Below the pieces are notes generated by a model. The model worked only from the letters and a program-made list of their open reading frames with translations, made no database searches and was not told the origin of the DNA. Both the position numbers and the translations under genes were made by a program. From contig RDXX01000040.1 of the NCBI GenBank assembly GCA_004292955.1, forward strand, positions 43,139 through 107,138: a DNA stretch of 64,000 bases, read 5' to 3'. The stretch's first letter is position 1. Every line of letters starts with the position of its first letter. This DNA comes from Oscillatoriales cyanobacterium (GTDB lineage: Bacteria > Cyanobacteriota > Cyanobacteriia > Cyanobacteriales > Microcoleaceae). Below are positions 26,794-36,299 of the stretch, in pieces.

Positions 26794-27543
26794 ATGACAG
26801 GACTTTTTCAAATAGGCGATAAATTACTGCAAGCTCAGGATATGCCATCGCTCCTGAAGCGTTACCAGTTGATGCCCCAATTCTTGCGGGGTGTAATCAT
26901 CGACCAAGCGATCGCATCCTTTAGTTGCAGCGACGAAGAACGCAAATCCGCCGTCGAGAACTTTCTGGTACAGCACCAACTGACAGCCCCCGACGCCAGA
27001 GAAGCTTGGCTGCGGAGTCAAAATATGACAGAAGAAGAACTTCAAGAGATGGCCGTCAGGCCCTTGCTGATCGAAAAATTTAAGCAAGAGACTTGGAGAC
27101 CTAAAGTAGATAATTATTTTTTAACCCGCAAAGCCAGTCTAGACCACGTAGTCTATTCCCTGGTACGCACCAAAAATCCAGCACTGGCAAACGAACTTTA
27201 CTTCCGCATCCTGGAAGGGGAACAAACCTTTGCTGAAGTAGCTCGCGACTTCTCGGAAGGCCCAGAGTCAAAGTCGGGCGGCCTGTTGGGCCCAGTACCC
27301 CTCAGTCAGCCTCACCCGGCAATTAGTAAACTTTTATCAGTCAGCCAGCCAAATCAACTTTGGACGCCCCGTCCTCTGGCAGAATGGATGGTAATTATTC
27401 GACTAGAAAAGTTCATGCCGGCCCAGCTCGACGAATCGATGCGGCTGCACCTGATTAACGAACTCTTTGAAAGCTGGCTCGCCGAACAAATATCGCAAAT
27501 AGGCCCGCTACAGCCCCTCTCTTCGGTGTCTTCAATATCATGA
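26794..27543 (+). CDS. Parvulin-type peptidylprolyl isomerase
   Basis: A 249-residue PpiC-family protein. A helical N-terminal chaperone-like part (about 1-110) precedes a parvulin domain (about 112-210) with DHVVYSLVRTKNPALANELYFRI, TFAEVARDFSEGPESKSGGLLGPV and the Phe/Met-lined strand WMVIIRLEKF. No signal peptide is visible, so it probably works in the cytoplasm. Its ATG follows a GGAGATT ribosome site. The stop overlaps the ATG of the type I secretion ABC transporter (ATGA), which links it functionally to folding or delivery of the exported substrate. Confidence 0.88.
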   Translation: MTGLFQIGDKLLQAQDMPSLLKRYQLMPQFLRGVIIDQAIASFSCSDEERKSAVENFLVQHQLTAPDAREAWLRSQNMTEEELQEMAVRPLLIEKFKQETWRPKVDNYFLTRKASLDHVVYSLVRTKNPALANELYFRILEGEQTFAEVARDFSEGPESKSGGLLGPVPLSQPHPAISKLLSVSQPNQLWTPRPLAEWMVIIRLEKFMPAQLDESMRLHLINELFESWLAEQISQIGPLQPLSSVSSIS

Positions 27544-30500
27544 CTTCTTCCGCTGTTTCCCTCTCCCAAATTCAGGATTTCTTAGCTCAAACACCTCCCT
27601 TTGACCGACTGTCAGAGACGGATCTAACGGCCTTGGTGGCTAAATGCCAGCTCCTTGGCTACCGGACGGGGCAACCCCTGTTTGAACGCGAAAAAATGCC
27701 GACTCAGGTGGCAATTATCTATCAAGGTCAGGCCCGGCTGCTGGGCTTTGACCAACGATCGCAGCGCCACGTCAGTTTGCGGTTGGTGCAGTCAAAGGAA
27801 ATTCTCGGCTGGGCTGGCTTGCTCAGAGGAGTTCCCTGCGAAACTGCGATCGCCTCTACAGATGTAATCGCGATCGTCCTACCTGCTGAAGATTTCCTGA
27901 GTGTACTGGAAAAACAGCCGACATTTGGAGAAGCTTTTCACGCTCACTCTTCCTTGAGCGAAGTGTTTGAACTGTTGAGCCTGGAATTGCAGCGCCAAGC
28001 CGACGGCACTTCGGATCTCAAGGAACTAACTCGGCAAGCTTGGGAAGACGCAACAGTTGTCAACGTCCCAAAGGGTAACAAAAAAACTCAAGACCTCGCT
28101 AACGAACTAGATGCCGATCGAATTTGGCTAGTCAGCAGCGGCGTCTTGGGCGAGTTTCCCACCGGCAGCCGTTTCTCTGCTGAAAATGCAGCCAAATCCT
28201 TAAAAGTAGAAGGCAGCGCCGGTGCCCGCTTGGTAGGCTTCCGGCAACCCTCAGCATCACCATCAGAGCTAGAAGATCCCTTAACTGGCGAGACAGACAC
28301 AGGAACAGGAGGCTTAGGGAAAAAGCGAGGCATCATTTTTGATGATGTACCCATCGCCCCACCTCGTCCCCCAGAACCCAAAATCGACGCACCAAAGGAT
28401 GCGGGGAAATATCCAGTTTTCCGCGCCAAAGGGCAAATAGATGCCCCGCTAGCTTGCTTCCAAATGTTGAGCAAGTATTTTGGTATCAAATTTCGTCGGG
28501 ATATCATCCGCAAAGTTCTAGAAAATCAGTTAAAAACCGCTGGTGTTATCAATCTGCAAGCCTGTGGGGCGATCGCCCAAAGCATCGGCCTGACCCCTCA
28601 ATTGGCGCAAGTGCCAGCAGATGCGATCAACCGGATCAAAGCTCCGGTCATGATTAAATTCCTAGATAGCTTTGCCATTGTTTACAGCATCACCGAGCAA
28701 GAATTGGTACTAGCCAGCCCAGAAAAGGGGCTGATGCGGATGCGGGTACCTCAGTTTAGAGAAGACTGGGGAGAACAGGGAGAAGTCCTGCTGCTGCAAG
28801 AGCCGCAAGTCGAACAAAAAGAGCAGTTCAGCTTCTGGTGGTTTGTGCCGGCGCTGATGGAACACAAAACAGTATTTATTGAGGTATTGCTCGCCTCGTT
28901 TTTTGTGCAACTATTTGGTCTTGCCAACCCTTTAATCAGCCAAGTAATTATTGATAAAGTATTAGGTCAGCGCAGCATCGACACCTTGGATATTTTGGGT
29001 GCGTTTCTGTTAGGTGTTGCCCTATTTGAAGGACTCCTCAACGGTTTGCGTACCTTCTTATTTGTAGATACTTCCAACCGCATTGATGTCAAATTGAGTG
29101 CGGAGGTAATCGACCACTTGCTCCGGCTGCCCCAGAGTTATTTTGACAACCGGCGCGTCGGAGATCTGGTCTACAAATTCAGCATGATGGGCCAGATTCG
29201 GGAATTCATGACAGGTACCGCTCTGACAGTGGTTCTCGATGCAGTATTTTCGGTGGTTTACGTCGCCGTGATGCTCTCCTACAGTGTGAAACTAACCTTC
29301 GTATCTTTGGCAGTTGTCCCGGTACTAGCGCTGATGATTGTTCTGATCAATCCGCTGGTGCTGCGCCTGATCAAACAAAGAAATATGCGTTTTGCTGACT
29401 CTCAATCCTATCTAGTGGAAGTAGTCAGCGGAATTCAAACTGTTAAGGCTCAAAATATTGAATTGAAATCCCGCTGGGAGTGGTCTAGCCGTTACGCAAA
29501 ATATATTACAGCCAGTTTTAAAACAATTCTGACCGGGACTACGGCAGGTACGATTAGTGGTTTTTTAAACCAAGTGGGTAACTTGGCTCAGTTGTGGGTG
29601 GGAGCTTATTTGGTACTGAGCAATGACATTACTTTGGGTCAGTTGATTGCTTTCCGAATTATTTCCGGTAACGTGACTGGTTCGCTCCTCAGGTTTGTGA
29701 GCGTGTGGCAGAGTTTCCAAGAGGTCTCGATGTCGATCGATATGCTCAAGGATATCATCGACAAACCCACGGAAACCAGCGAGGAAGACCGGAGCAATAT
29801 CCCGCTGCCGGCAATTCAAGGGCAGGTTACCTATGAAGAGGTTTCCTTCCGATTCCTAGAGAGCGGCGCGCTGCAATTGGCGAATGTGAACTTGGAATTT
29901 CCCCAGGGAAGTTTTGTGGGAATTGTGGGGGGAAGCGGTTCCGGTAAGAGTACGGCGATGAAGCTGTTGCAGCGTCTTTATGCCCCGCTTTCGGGCCGGA
30001 TTTTTATTGACGGCTATGACATTGCCAAGGTGGAATTATATTCGCTCCGCAGTCAGCTTGGCGTGGTACTGCAAGATACTTTGCTGTTTAACTGTACTGT
30101 CCAAGAAAATATTGCTTTGAGCAATCCCGATGCGAGTACGGATGAGATTGTACGAGCTGCGAAATTAGCCGTAGCTCACGATTTTATCATGGGCTTGCCC
30201 GCTGGTTACAATACGGTGGTGGGAGAACGCGGTGCGTCGCTTTCTGGGGGTCAACGGCAGCGTTTGGCGATCGCCCGGACGATTTTGCAAAACCCGAAAC
30301 TGCTGATTTTGGACGAAGCTACAAGCGCCTTGGACTACCATTCCGAACGCCAAGTTTGCAACAACTTAGCAGAATCTTTCGCCGGCCGCACGGTGTTTTT
30401 CATTACTCACCGCCTGACTACAATCCAAAACGCCGACATAATAATTATGATGGATCAAGGTTCTGTAGTCGAGCGCGGAACTCATAAAGAATTAATGGCT

Positions 30501-30554
30501 CTGAAAGGGCGTTACTACTGCCTATTCCAACAACAAGAGTCATCGAACACATAA
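27540..30554 (+). CDS. Type I secretion ABC exporter (cNMP - C39-like - TM - NBD)
   Basis: A 1,004-residue exporter. Residues about 10-150 are a Crp-like cyclic-nucleotide-binding domain. About 285-420 is a C39-like domain whose catalytic Cys is lost (QIDAPLACFQM instead of DCG) and whose His is replaced (DSFAIVYS), so it should bind substrate rather than cleave it, as in HlyB. About 430-720 are the membrane helices. The NBD has Walker A GGSGSGKST (about 797), signature LSGGQRQR, Walker B LLILDEATSALD and THRL. With the HlyD-like gene downstream it should form a type I secretion system for RTX-type proteins. It overlaps the parvulin gene by 4 bp. Confidence 0.94.
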   Translation: MTSSAVSLSQIQDFLAQTPPFDRLSETDLTALVAKCQLLGYRTGQPLFEREKMPTQVAIIYQGQARLLGFDQRSQRHVSLRLVQSKEILGWAGLLRGVPCETAIASTDVIAIVLPAEDFLSVLEKQPTFGEAFHAHSSLSEVFELLSLELQRQADGTSDLKELTRQAWEDATVVNVPKGNKKTQDLANELDADRIWLVSSGVLGEFPTGSRFSAENAAKSLKVEGSAGARLVGFRQPSASPSELEDPLTGETDTGTGGLGKKRGIIFDDVPIAPPRPPEPKIDAPKDAGKYPVFRAKGQIDAPLACFQMLSKYFGIKFRRDIIRKVLENQLKTAGVINLQACGAIAQSIGLTPQLAQVPADAINRIKAPVMIKFLDSFAIVYSITEQELVLASPEKGLMRMRVPQFREDWGEQGEVLLLQEPQVEQKEQFSFWWFVPALMEHKTVFIEVLLASFFVQLFGLANPLISQVIIDKVLGQRSIDTLDILGAFLLGVALFEGLLNGLRTFLFVDTSNRIDVKLSAEVIDHLLRLPQSYFDNRRVGDLVYKFSMMGQIREFMTGTALTVVLDAVFSVVYVAVMLSYSVKLTFVSLAVVPVLALMIVLINPLVLRLIKQRNMRFADSQSYLVEVVSGIQTVKAQNIELKSRWEWSSRYAKYITASFKTILTGTTAGTISGFLNQVGNLAQLWVGAYLVLSNDITLGQLIAFRIISGNVTGSLLRFVSVWQSFQEVSMSIDMLKDIIDKPTETSEEDRSNIPLPAIQGQVTYEEVSFRFLESGALQLANVNLEFPQGSFVGIVGGSGSGKSTAMKLLQRLYAPLSGRIFIDGYDIAKVELYSLRSQLGVVLQDTLLFNCTVQENIALSNPDASTDEIVRAAKLAVAHDFIMGLPAGYNTVVGERGASLSGGQRQRLAIARTILQNPKLLILDEATSALDYHSERQVCNNLAESFAGRTVFFITHRLTTIQNADIIIMMDQGSVVERGTHKELMALKGRYYCLFQQQESSNT

Positions 30555-30556
30555 TC

Positions 30557-30609
30557 ATGGGGAATGGGGAATAGGTAATAGGTAATAGGTAATGGGTAAT
30601 AGGTAATAG
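30557..30609. repeat. Heptanucleotide array (GGTAATA)n
   Basis: Period-7 units GGTAATA/GGTAATG with preceding GGGAAT variants, starting 3 bp after the ABC exporter stop. Confidence 0.92.
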
Positions 30610-30620
30610 AGGGTTGGGAT

Positions 30621-31025
30621 ATGAGTAGACCGGATTTTGAAGATTTGGATGTTTACAAGTTGGCTGAAAAACTAGCAAATCAGGTTTGGTTTATTGTCAA
30701 AGAGTGGGACTTTTTTACGAAAGATACTATGGGGAAACAACTTGTACGTGCAGCCGATAGTGTTTGTGCTAATATTGCAGAAGGACGGGGCAGGTATAAT
30801 TATCAAGACAATCGGCGTTTTGTGAAGATTGCCAGAGGCTCTTTGTATGAAACAATCAGTTTGTTGAGACTGGCATATGCTAGAAAATTGTTGGGAATAG
30901 AACAGGTAAATAAATTCCAACCAATAATTGATGACTTGTCGCCAAAGCTAAATGCTTATCTAAACTCAATAGGTGGTAAGCAAGAAAAAATGATTGATAA
31001 AATATCTGATATCGATCGTAAATAA
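30621..31025 (+). CDS. S23-type four-helix bundle protein
   Basis: A 134-residue protein of the 23S rRNA intervening-sequence (IVP) / four-helix bundle family. Recognisable are [18 protein letters not shown] at the start, [19 protein letters not shown] (about 40-58) and [17 protein letters not shown] (about 66-82). Members occur inside rRNA intervening sequences and as scattered genes, often near mobile or repeat DNA. The function is unclear. Here it sits between the ABC exporter and its HlyD partner and is flanked by heptad arrays on both sides, which suggests it was inserted into the secretion operon. Confidence 0.9.
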   Translation: MSRPDFEDLDVYKLAEKLANQVWFIVKEWDFFTKDTMGKQLVRAADSVCANIAEGRGRYNYQDNRRFVKIARGSLYETISLLRLAYARKLLGIEQVNKFQPIIDDLSPKLNAYLNSIGGKQEKMIDKISDIDRK

Positions 31026-31032
31026 AAAAAAC

Positions 31033-31304
31033 TCCCAATTCCCATTACCAATTCCCATTACCAATTCCCAATTCCCAATTCCCAATTCCCAATTCCCAAT
31101 TCCCAATTCCCAATTCCCAATTCCCAATTCCCAATTCCCAATTCCCAATTCCCAATTCATTCCCAATTCCCAATTCCCAATTCCCAATTCCCAATTCCCA
31201 ATTCCCATTACCAATTCCCAATTCCCAATTCCCAATTCCCAATTCCCAATTCCCAATTCCCAATTCCCAATTCCCAATTCCCAATTCCCCATTACCCATT
31301 ACCC
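31033..31304. repeat. Long heptanucleotide array (CCCAATT)n
   Basis: About 270 bp of CCCAATT and close variants (CCCATTA, CCAATTC phase). It is the longest array in the window. One irregularity occurs near 31158 (CATT). It ends 10 bp before the hlyD start codon. Confidence 0.97.
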
Positions 31305-31313
31305 AAATAACAT

Positions 31314-33320
31314 ATGGCTATGAAATCGGTAATCCTTTCTGAACAAGCAGTCATTCTGGAAAAACCAGCGATTTGGTCGCGCTTGTTTTTGTGGACGATC
31401 ATGCTGATGACCACTTCTGCCGTAGTTTGGGCTTATTTTGCTAGCGTAGAGCAAGCTGTCCCCGCTGTCGGCCAATTGGAACTCAAAGATGGTGCTAGAG
31501 ACATCCAAGCGCCTGCTACGGGCGCTGTGGTGAGGCTGCACGTCGAAAATGGCGATCGGGTAGAAAAAAACCAGCCCCTGCTCACTTTCAACCCCCTTGC
31601 ACCCAGTGCTGATTTAACATCGATTAAGAAAACTAAAGAAGCGCTGGAAAAGGAAAATAAATTTTACGAAGATGTCGTCAGCGGCAAAGTTCAAGGCCCT
31701 ATTCCTTCCAACCTAGAATCCACAATCAAAGACAGACAGAGCCTTGCTGCACAAAATCAAGTGCTGCAAGCTTTGATTGACGAGCTGTACCTTAACCGGG
31801 GAGCCAGCGGAAATTTTGATGCCACCCAGCAAGGACTGTATGTTAATTATCGATCGGAATTTCTGTCTCGGGTAGCCGCCGCCCAAGGGCAAGTTCAGGA
31901 GTTGGACAAACAACTCAAGCAAGCTGAAAATGCTGAGAAAGCCGCCGGCGATCAAATGAATGTAGCAGTGCAACAATTGGGTTTTGCTCAGAACCAATTA
32001 AATTACTCTCAGCAGCAGTTAGCCTCTTCCCAAGAGCAAGTCAAATCAGCTCTGGCTCAGAAAGATTTGGCTGACGAACAGTTAGCCAAATCCCAACAAG
32101 TATTGAAGTCCAATCAAGGCATTTTGGGCAGACTAGGCCCGCTGGTAGAGCAAGGAGCGATCGCTGAACTGCAAAGAGAAAAACAGGAACAAGATGTTTT
32201 CAGAGGCCAAAGCGACGTTCTGAAACAGCAAGATCAAATCAAACAGCGCGAAGGCGAAATCAACGCCCGCAAAGGCGAAATCAACACCCGCCGAGGTGAG
32301 ATAAATACACGCCGAGGCGAAATTAATGCGCGTCAAGGTGACATCCAAAAAATTACCGCTGAAGTACAGCGCCAGCAAGGAGAGCAAGCGCGCATTCAGG
32401 AGTCGATCGCCCGCGCCCAAGAACAGTTGAAAAACACCAAGGATGCCTGGGCCAAAGAACTTTACAGCAAAATTGCTGAAAACCAGAAACAAATTGCCAG
32501 CAGCGATTCTCAACTCAGCCGTTTTAAAGTAGAAAACCTGAAAAAGCTGTCCGAAGTAAATGCTCAGCTAGAAAAAGCCCAGCAAGTCCGCGATACTCAA
32601 ATTATGAAGGCTCCCGTATCCGGCGTTATCTTCGATTTGAAACCTTCTAAGAAGGAGAATGCGAAGTTGGATCTAGCTAAAGATCCGATATGCCAATCCA
32701 TTATTAACTCAGTGGTGAAGCCGGGAGAACCGCGCCCCAAACGCTGCGAAGAAGCTTATTACGAAGCGCAGCAAACAGAGAAGCTGCTCAAGGTTTTGGA
32801 TGATGAAAACGGCTTGCAAGCAGTTGTTTACCTGGAAAATAGCAACGTAGCTCTTGTTTTGGATGGTATGAAAAACAAGCGAGAAAAATTAGAAAAATAT
32901 CACGGCAAACAATTAGATGGAGAAAAGATTGACTGCGAAAAAGGTAAAAGCTGCCTGTGTCCTGAGAAGGAAGTTAATAGAGAGAAATTGGGTTTGACAA
33001 AATACCAATGCGTACCTGTGGATATAAATGTTGAAGCTTTCCCTGCGCTGGAGTTTGGTACTGCTGAGGGTGAAGTGAAAGAGATTAGCAGCGATGCTGA
33101 ACCTCCTACTGAACTCCGGAAATACTACGCTTTCAAAACCAAAATTAAGCTGAAGACTCAAAAGTTTATTTTGAACAAGGGCAAGCCAAATGAACAGGAA
33201 GTTAACTTGCAGTCGGGAATGGCGGTAAGTTCTAATATCAATATCGGCAAGCGAACTGTTTTGCAGATGTTTATCAACCGATTTACTGGCAAACTGGATA
33301 CATTCAAGACTGTTAAGTAA
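31314..33320 (+). CDS. HlyD-family type I secretion adaptor
   Basis: A 668-residue membrane fusion protein that should link the ABC exporter to an outer-membrane channel. One N-terminal membrane helix (about 22-44) is followed by a first lipoyl half ([42 protein letters not shown], about 50-90). A long coiled coil follows (about 100-430) with Gln/Ala/Lys heptads and a short tandem repeat [19 protein letters not shown] (about 325-345). Then come the second lipoyl half ([14 protein letters not shown]) and the beta-barrel. An unusual insert (about 455-580) carries several cysteines ([13 protein letters not shown]). The ATG lacks a visible ribosome site because a heptad array lies just upstream. 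Confidence 0.92.
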   Translation: MAMKSVILSEQAVILEKPAIWSRLFLWTIMLMTTSAVVWAYFASVEQAVPAVGQLELKDGARDIQAPATGAVVRLHVENGDRVEKNQPLLTFNPLAPSADLTSIKKTKEALEKENKFYEDVVSGKVQGPIPSNLESTIKDRQSLAAQNQVLQALIDELYLNRGASGNFDATQQGLYVNYRSEFLSRVAAAQGQVQELDKQLKQAENAEKAAGDQMNVAVQQLGFAQNQLNYSQQQLASSQEQVKSALAQKDLADEQLAKSQQVLKSNQGILGRLGPLVEQGAIAELQREKQEQDVFRGQSDVLKQQDQIKQREGEINARKGEINTRRGEINTRRGEINARQGDIQKITAEVQRQQGEQARIQESIARAQEQLKNTKDAWAKELYSKIAENQKQIASSDSQLSRFKVENLKKLSEVNAQLEKAQQVRDTQIMKAPVSGVIFDLKPSKKENAKLDLAKDPICQSIINSVVKPGEPRPKRCEEAYYEAQQTEKLLKVLDDENGLQAVVYLENSNVALVLDGMKNKREKLEKYHGKQLDGEKIDCEKGKSCLCPEKEVNREKLGLTKYQCVPVDINVEAFPALEFGTAEGEVKEISSDAEPPTELRKYYAFKTKIKLKTQKFILNKGKPNEQEVNLQSGMAVSSNINIGKRTVLQMFINRFTGKLDTFKTVK

Positions 33321-33339
33321 TTCGGTTAACAGAATTGAA

Positions 33340-33480
33340 TAGGACTAAAGTCCTCACTACAAACTTGATGACTGGTTTGTAGTGAGGACTTTAGTCCTAA
33401 TTAGCCCGGTTCGTAGTGAGGACTTTAATCCTAATTCCCGCAAATTATGAGGACTAAAGTCTTCACTACAAACTTGATGA
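33340..33480. repeat. Palindromic elements (GGACTAAAGTCCTCACTAC family)
   Basis: A perfect 25-bp stem (33340-33364 with 33375-33399) with a 10-base loop is followed by two partial copies (about 33410-33436 and 33447-33480). The first hairpin follows the hlyD stop by 20 bp and could also end transcription. Confidence 0.92.
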
Positions 33481-33538
33481 GAATGATTTAACGATATTAA
33501 TATAAAATAGTGATGGCAATTGGTGCGATCGCACATTC

Positions 33539-35278
33539 ATGAAAAAAAGTATTTTATTTACGCTATATCTGATTCCTGTTGTCCTTTTAATCGGGTTTGT
33601 AGCCACTTTTAGCGTTAACGTACCCATTGATGACGAGTGGAGGTTGGCTAGCCTGTTTGAGAAAATAGCTCAGGGAAGTGTAACGTTTAACGATTTTTGG
33701 GCTTTGCACAGCAACCACCGCATAGTCTTTCCGAAATTAATTATCGCTGTGCTGGTTTTTGCTTCCAGATGGAATATTAATTATCAGTTGTGTCTCAGCA
33801 TCGGTTTGGCTGGGATAACTTTTATGACTATGTACAAGTTATCCTCGATGCAGGTTAAGAATGTTGGGGATAATTTGTGGCATTTAGCTAATATTTTAAC
33901 TTGTATTTTACTTTTCTCCCTGGTTCAACATGAAAACTGGCTTTGGGGATTTCAATTAGCTTGGTTTTTTGTAAATCTGTGTTTTATAGCTGCGGTTTAT
34001 GCGCTGGTTTCAACTCACAAATTATTGCCTAATATTAGAATTTCTATTGCTGCTATATTCTGTTTTATTGCTAGTTTTTCTCTGGCTCAAGGTTTGCTAT
34101 CTTGGTTTGTGGCGGTTCCGGCTGTGGTGGCTTTGGAGGGAAATCGAGTACAGAAAAAAAGAAGATTAATTGTATGGATATTGCTGTTTGCAGCAACTTG
34201 TGCTATTTACTCAATTGATTATCATCCTAGCCGTAAAACAAGTATTATTGCATTGTTGAATAAGCCGCTGGTGGTAATTGATTATTTTTTGAGTTTATTG
34301 GGTTCGCCAATTGTTAGATCACCTGGACTTTCTGCATTTGTAGGATTGGTAATATTTGCAAGTTTTGGATTTTTTGTATGGCATTTTGGGAAGAAGATTC
34401 TATTAACTAATTTGGGATTGGGTGGGGACGGGCAAGATGCCCATCCCACAATTGATTTGGGATTGCTACATCAGGCTTTACCTTGGCTGTCAATAGGTTT
34501 GTTTTCGGTTTTGTCGGCTTTGTTTATTACGGCTGGTAGGGCTAATTTTGGGGCAATTCAGGCGATCGAATCTTCTAGATATACGACTAATTCGATTTTG
34601 CTGTTAATTGCTTTGGTTCAGCTAGGACAATTGTTTATTCGAGAAACAAAAGCTCTGTTGAAATTCAACTATAAATTGATTTTTAGAGGAGTTTCAGGGC
34701 TATTAATTGGTATAATTATTGTTAATTCTCAGCAGGCGATCGTCCAAACTAGCTCTGCACTTATTTACAAACAAGGCGCTCAAGATTGTTTGCAGTTAAT
34801 TAACTATCTCGAACCGTCGAAGTTTTTCAATGATTCGCCGGAAAGCTGTTTGAGAGTGTTGAGCAAAAAAACTTGGCTGGTGAGAGATGGTGCTGCTATT
34901 CTCGATAAATTTGGTTGGAGAAAGTTCGCCAAAAATGTAGATTTTATTCCTAATACCAAGAAAGTTTACGGCTATTTAGACCAACCTCCAACGGGCGATA
35001 AATTATTGAAAGCTGCTGGTTGGGTGGTTTTGCCAGAAAATAGGAAACAGCCGAATATTGTACTGCTATCTGTCGGCGATAAAAAATCTTTTTTTGCTAA
35101 CGCTTATGTAAATTTGGACAGTCCCGATATTGCTAAGACTTTGAAATCACAGTTGTACAATAATGCGAGGTGGGCGGTTGATGTGTCTGGTGGCGATTTG
35201 GCGATCGCCCAAACCGATATCAAAGCTTGGGTGTATAATCCTGTGGACAACCAATTTGTCCAGTTGCGCGGAGGATGA
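33539..35278 (+). CDS. Polytopic membrane protein, GT-C-like
   Basis: A 579-residue protein with about 10-11 membrane helices and a C-terminal soluble domain (about 430-579). An acidic motif in the first loop (VPIDDEWRL, about 30-38) and the following NHR recall GT-C glycosyltransferases that use polyprenyl-phosphate sugars. It resembles the protein at 49040: both have an ESSRYTT/ASRYATL motif before a helix and a GWV...PEN C-terminal domain. The gene is 3 bp from a dolichol-phosphate-mannose-synthase-like GT2, so the two form a pair. Codons 295-306 (GGDGQDAHPTID) are a dispersed REP-like repeat read in frame. Confidence 0.7.
   Translation: MKKSILFTLYLIPVVLLIGFVATFSVNVPIDDEWRLASLFEKIAQGSVTFNDFWALHSNHRIVFPKLIIAVLVFASRWNINYQLCLSIGLAGITFMTMYKLSSMQVKNVGDNLWHLANILTCILLFSLVQHENWLWGFQLAWFFVNLCFIAAVYALVSTHKLLPNIRISIAAIFCFIASFSLAQGLLSWFVAVPAVVALEGNRVQKKRRLIVWILLFAATCAIYSIDYHPSRKTSIIALLNKPLVVIDYFLSLLGSPIVRSPGLSAFVGLVIFASFGFFVWHFGKKILLTNLGLGGDGQDAHPTIDLGLLHQALPWLSIGLFSVLSALFITAGRANFGAIQAIESSRYTTNSILLLIALVQLGQLFIRETKALLKFNYKLIFRGVSGLLIGIIIVNSQQAIVQTSSALIYKQGAQDCLQLINYLEPSKFFNDSPESCLRVLSKKTWLVRDGAAILDKFGWRKFAKNVDFIPNTKKVYGYLDQPPTGDKLLKAAGWVVLPENRKQPNIVLLSVGDKKSFFANAYVNLDSPDIAKTLKSQLYNNARWAVDVSGGDLAIAQTDIKAWVYNPVDNQFVQLRGG
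34421..34454. repeat. REP-like repeat inside a membrane protein gene
   Basis: GTGGGGACGGGC-AAGAT-GCCCATCCCAC is a member of the GTGGGGTGGGC hairpin family. It lies in frame within the gene at 33539-35278, in a loop between two helices. Confidence 0.8.
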
Positions 35279-35281
35279 GGA

Positions 35282-36082
35282 GTGAAAATTTCGGTGATTA
35301 TACCAGCCCACAACGAAGAGGGCTGTTTGGATGGTACTGTGCGGGCTTTAGCCCAGACGCTCGATTTAGAAGGGATTCCGCACGAAATTTTGATTGTGAA
35401 TGACAATAGTACGGATAAAACCGTTGACATTTGCCAGGAATTGTCAGAGACTTTCCCCACAGTTAGATACATCAACAATCAACCTCCCAACGGTTTTGGA
35501 TTTGCCGTGCGCCGGGGATTGGCAGAATTTGAAGGCGATGCTGTGGCGATTGTGATGGCGGATGCTTCCGACGATCCGATGGATTTGGTAGCAGGATACC
35601 GCCAATTGCAAGCAGGATATGATTGCGTTTTCGGTTCCAGATTTATCAAAGGCGGGTTTGTCGTTGATTATCCAATTCACAAACTAGGAATTAATCGCTT
35701 AGCAAACTGGTTTGTCAAAAGTATTTTCGGCTTGCGTTACAACGATGTCACGAATGCTTTTAAACTATATCGCAGAGAAGTGATTGAAGGTATACAACCG
35801 ATTTTGAGCCATCACTTTAATTTGACTGTCGAACTTCCCCTAAAAGCAATTGTCCGGGGTTTTTCCTATACGGTGATTCCTCTGAGATGGTACAATCGGA
35901 CTGCTGGTATTTCTAAGTTGAAGATTAAAGAGATGGGCAGTCGATATTTGTTTATTGTCTTGTATGTCTGGCTGGAAAAACATCTCTCTCGCGGCGACTA
36001 CCACCGAACAAGAAAGATGAATGAGTTGAAATTAGATTTGTTGCCTAAGTCAAGGAGTGAAGTCTTGACTGCGAAGGAATGA
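35282..36082 (+). CDS. GT2 polyprenyl-phosphate glycosyltransferase (DPM1-like)
   Basis: A 266-residue family 2 glycosyltransferase of the dolichol-phosphate mannose synthase type. VIIPAHNEEGCLDGTV, ILIVNDNSTDKT and the DxD-like MADASDDP (about 92-99) form the nucleotide-sugar site. GFGFAVRRGL and FGSRFIKGG are typical of the subfamily. No C-terminal membrane helices, so it is the soluble form. The start is GTG at 35282, 3 bp after the upstream membrane protein, with GGAGG-like sequence overlapping the previous stop. It probably makes the lipid-linked sugar used by the upstream GT-C-like protein. Confidence 0.88.
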   Translation: MKISVIIPAHNEEGCLDGTVRALAQTLDLEGIPHEILIVNDNSTDKTVDICQELSETFPTVRYINNQPPNGFGFAVRRGLAEFEGDAVAIVMADASDDPMDLVAGYRQLQAGYDCVFGSRFIKGGFVVDYPIHKLGINRLANWFVKSIFGLRYNDVTNAFKLYRREVIEGIQPILSHHFNLTVELPLKAIVRGFSYTVIPLRWYNRTAGISKLKIKEMGSRYLFIVLYVWLEKHLSRGDYHRTRKMNELKLDLLPKSRSEVLTAKE

Positions 36083-36091
36083 TGACTAATG

Positions 36092-36146
36092 ATTTTGGTA
36101 CCGCAGCTATTGATACTTTGATGCTGATACTACTGCGTACCAAAAT
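36092..36146 (+). terminator. Hairpin after the GT2 gene
   Basis: ATTTTGGTACCGCAG pairs with CTGCGTACCAAAAT (one bulge) 10 bp after the GT2 stop. Possible terminator or REP element; no U-run. Confidence 0.5.
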
Positions 36147-36299
36147 CGGGACTGCAACTTAGGTAACGGGCGGAACCTGCGAAATGGTTACGAAAAAATG
36201 GTCAAATCGCTCAAAAGTGCGATCGCGCGGTAAAATTTAACTTAGGAGGCTATGGGGAAATTTGGTTGAAAAGATATACTAAATTGAGAGGATTAAGTC

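Noticed and set aside
31033..31304. CRISPR array
   Set aside because: Units are 7 bp and contiguous, without spacers. No cas genes are present.
30966..31323. Overlapping ORFs on both strands made of repeated GIGNWEL or NSQFPIP peptides
   Set aside because: They are translations of the (CCCAATT)n array. Three heptads equal seven codons, so every frame stays open without being coding.
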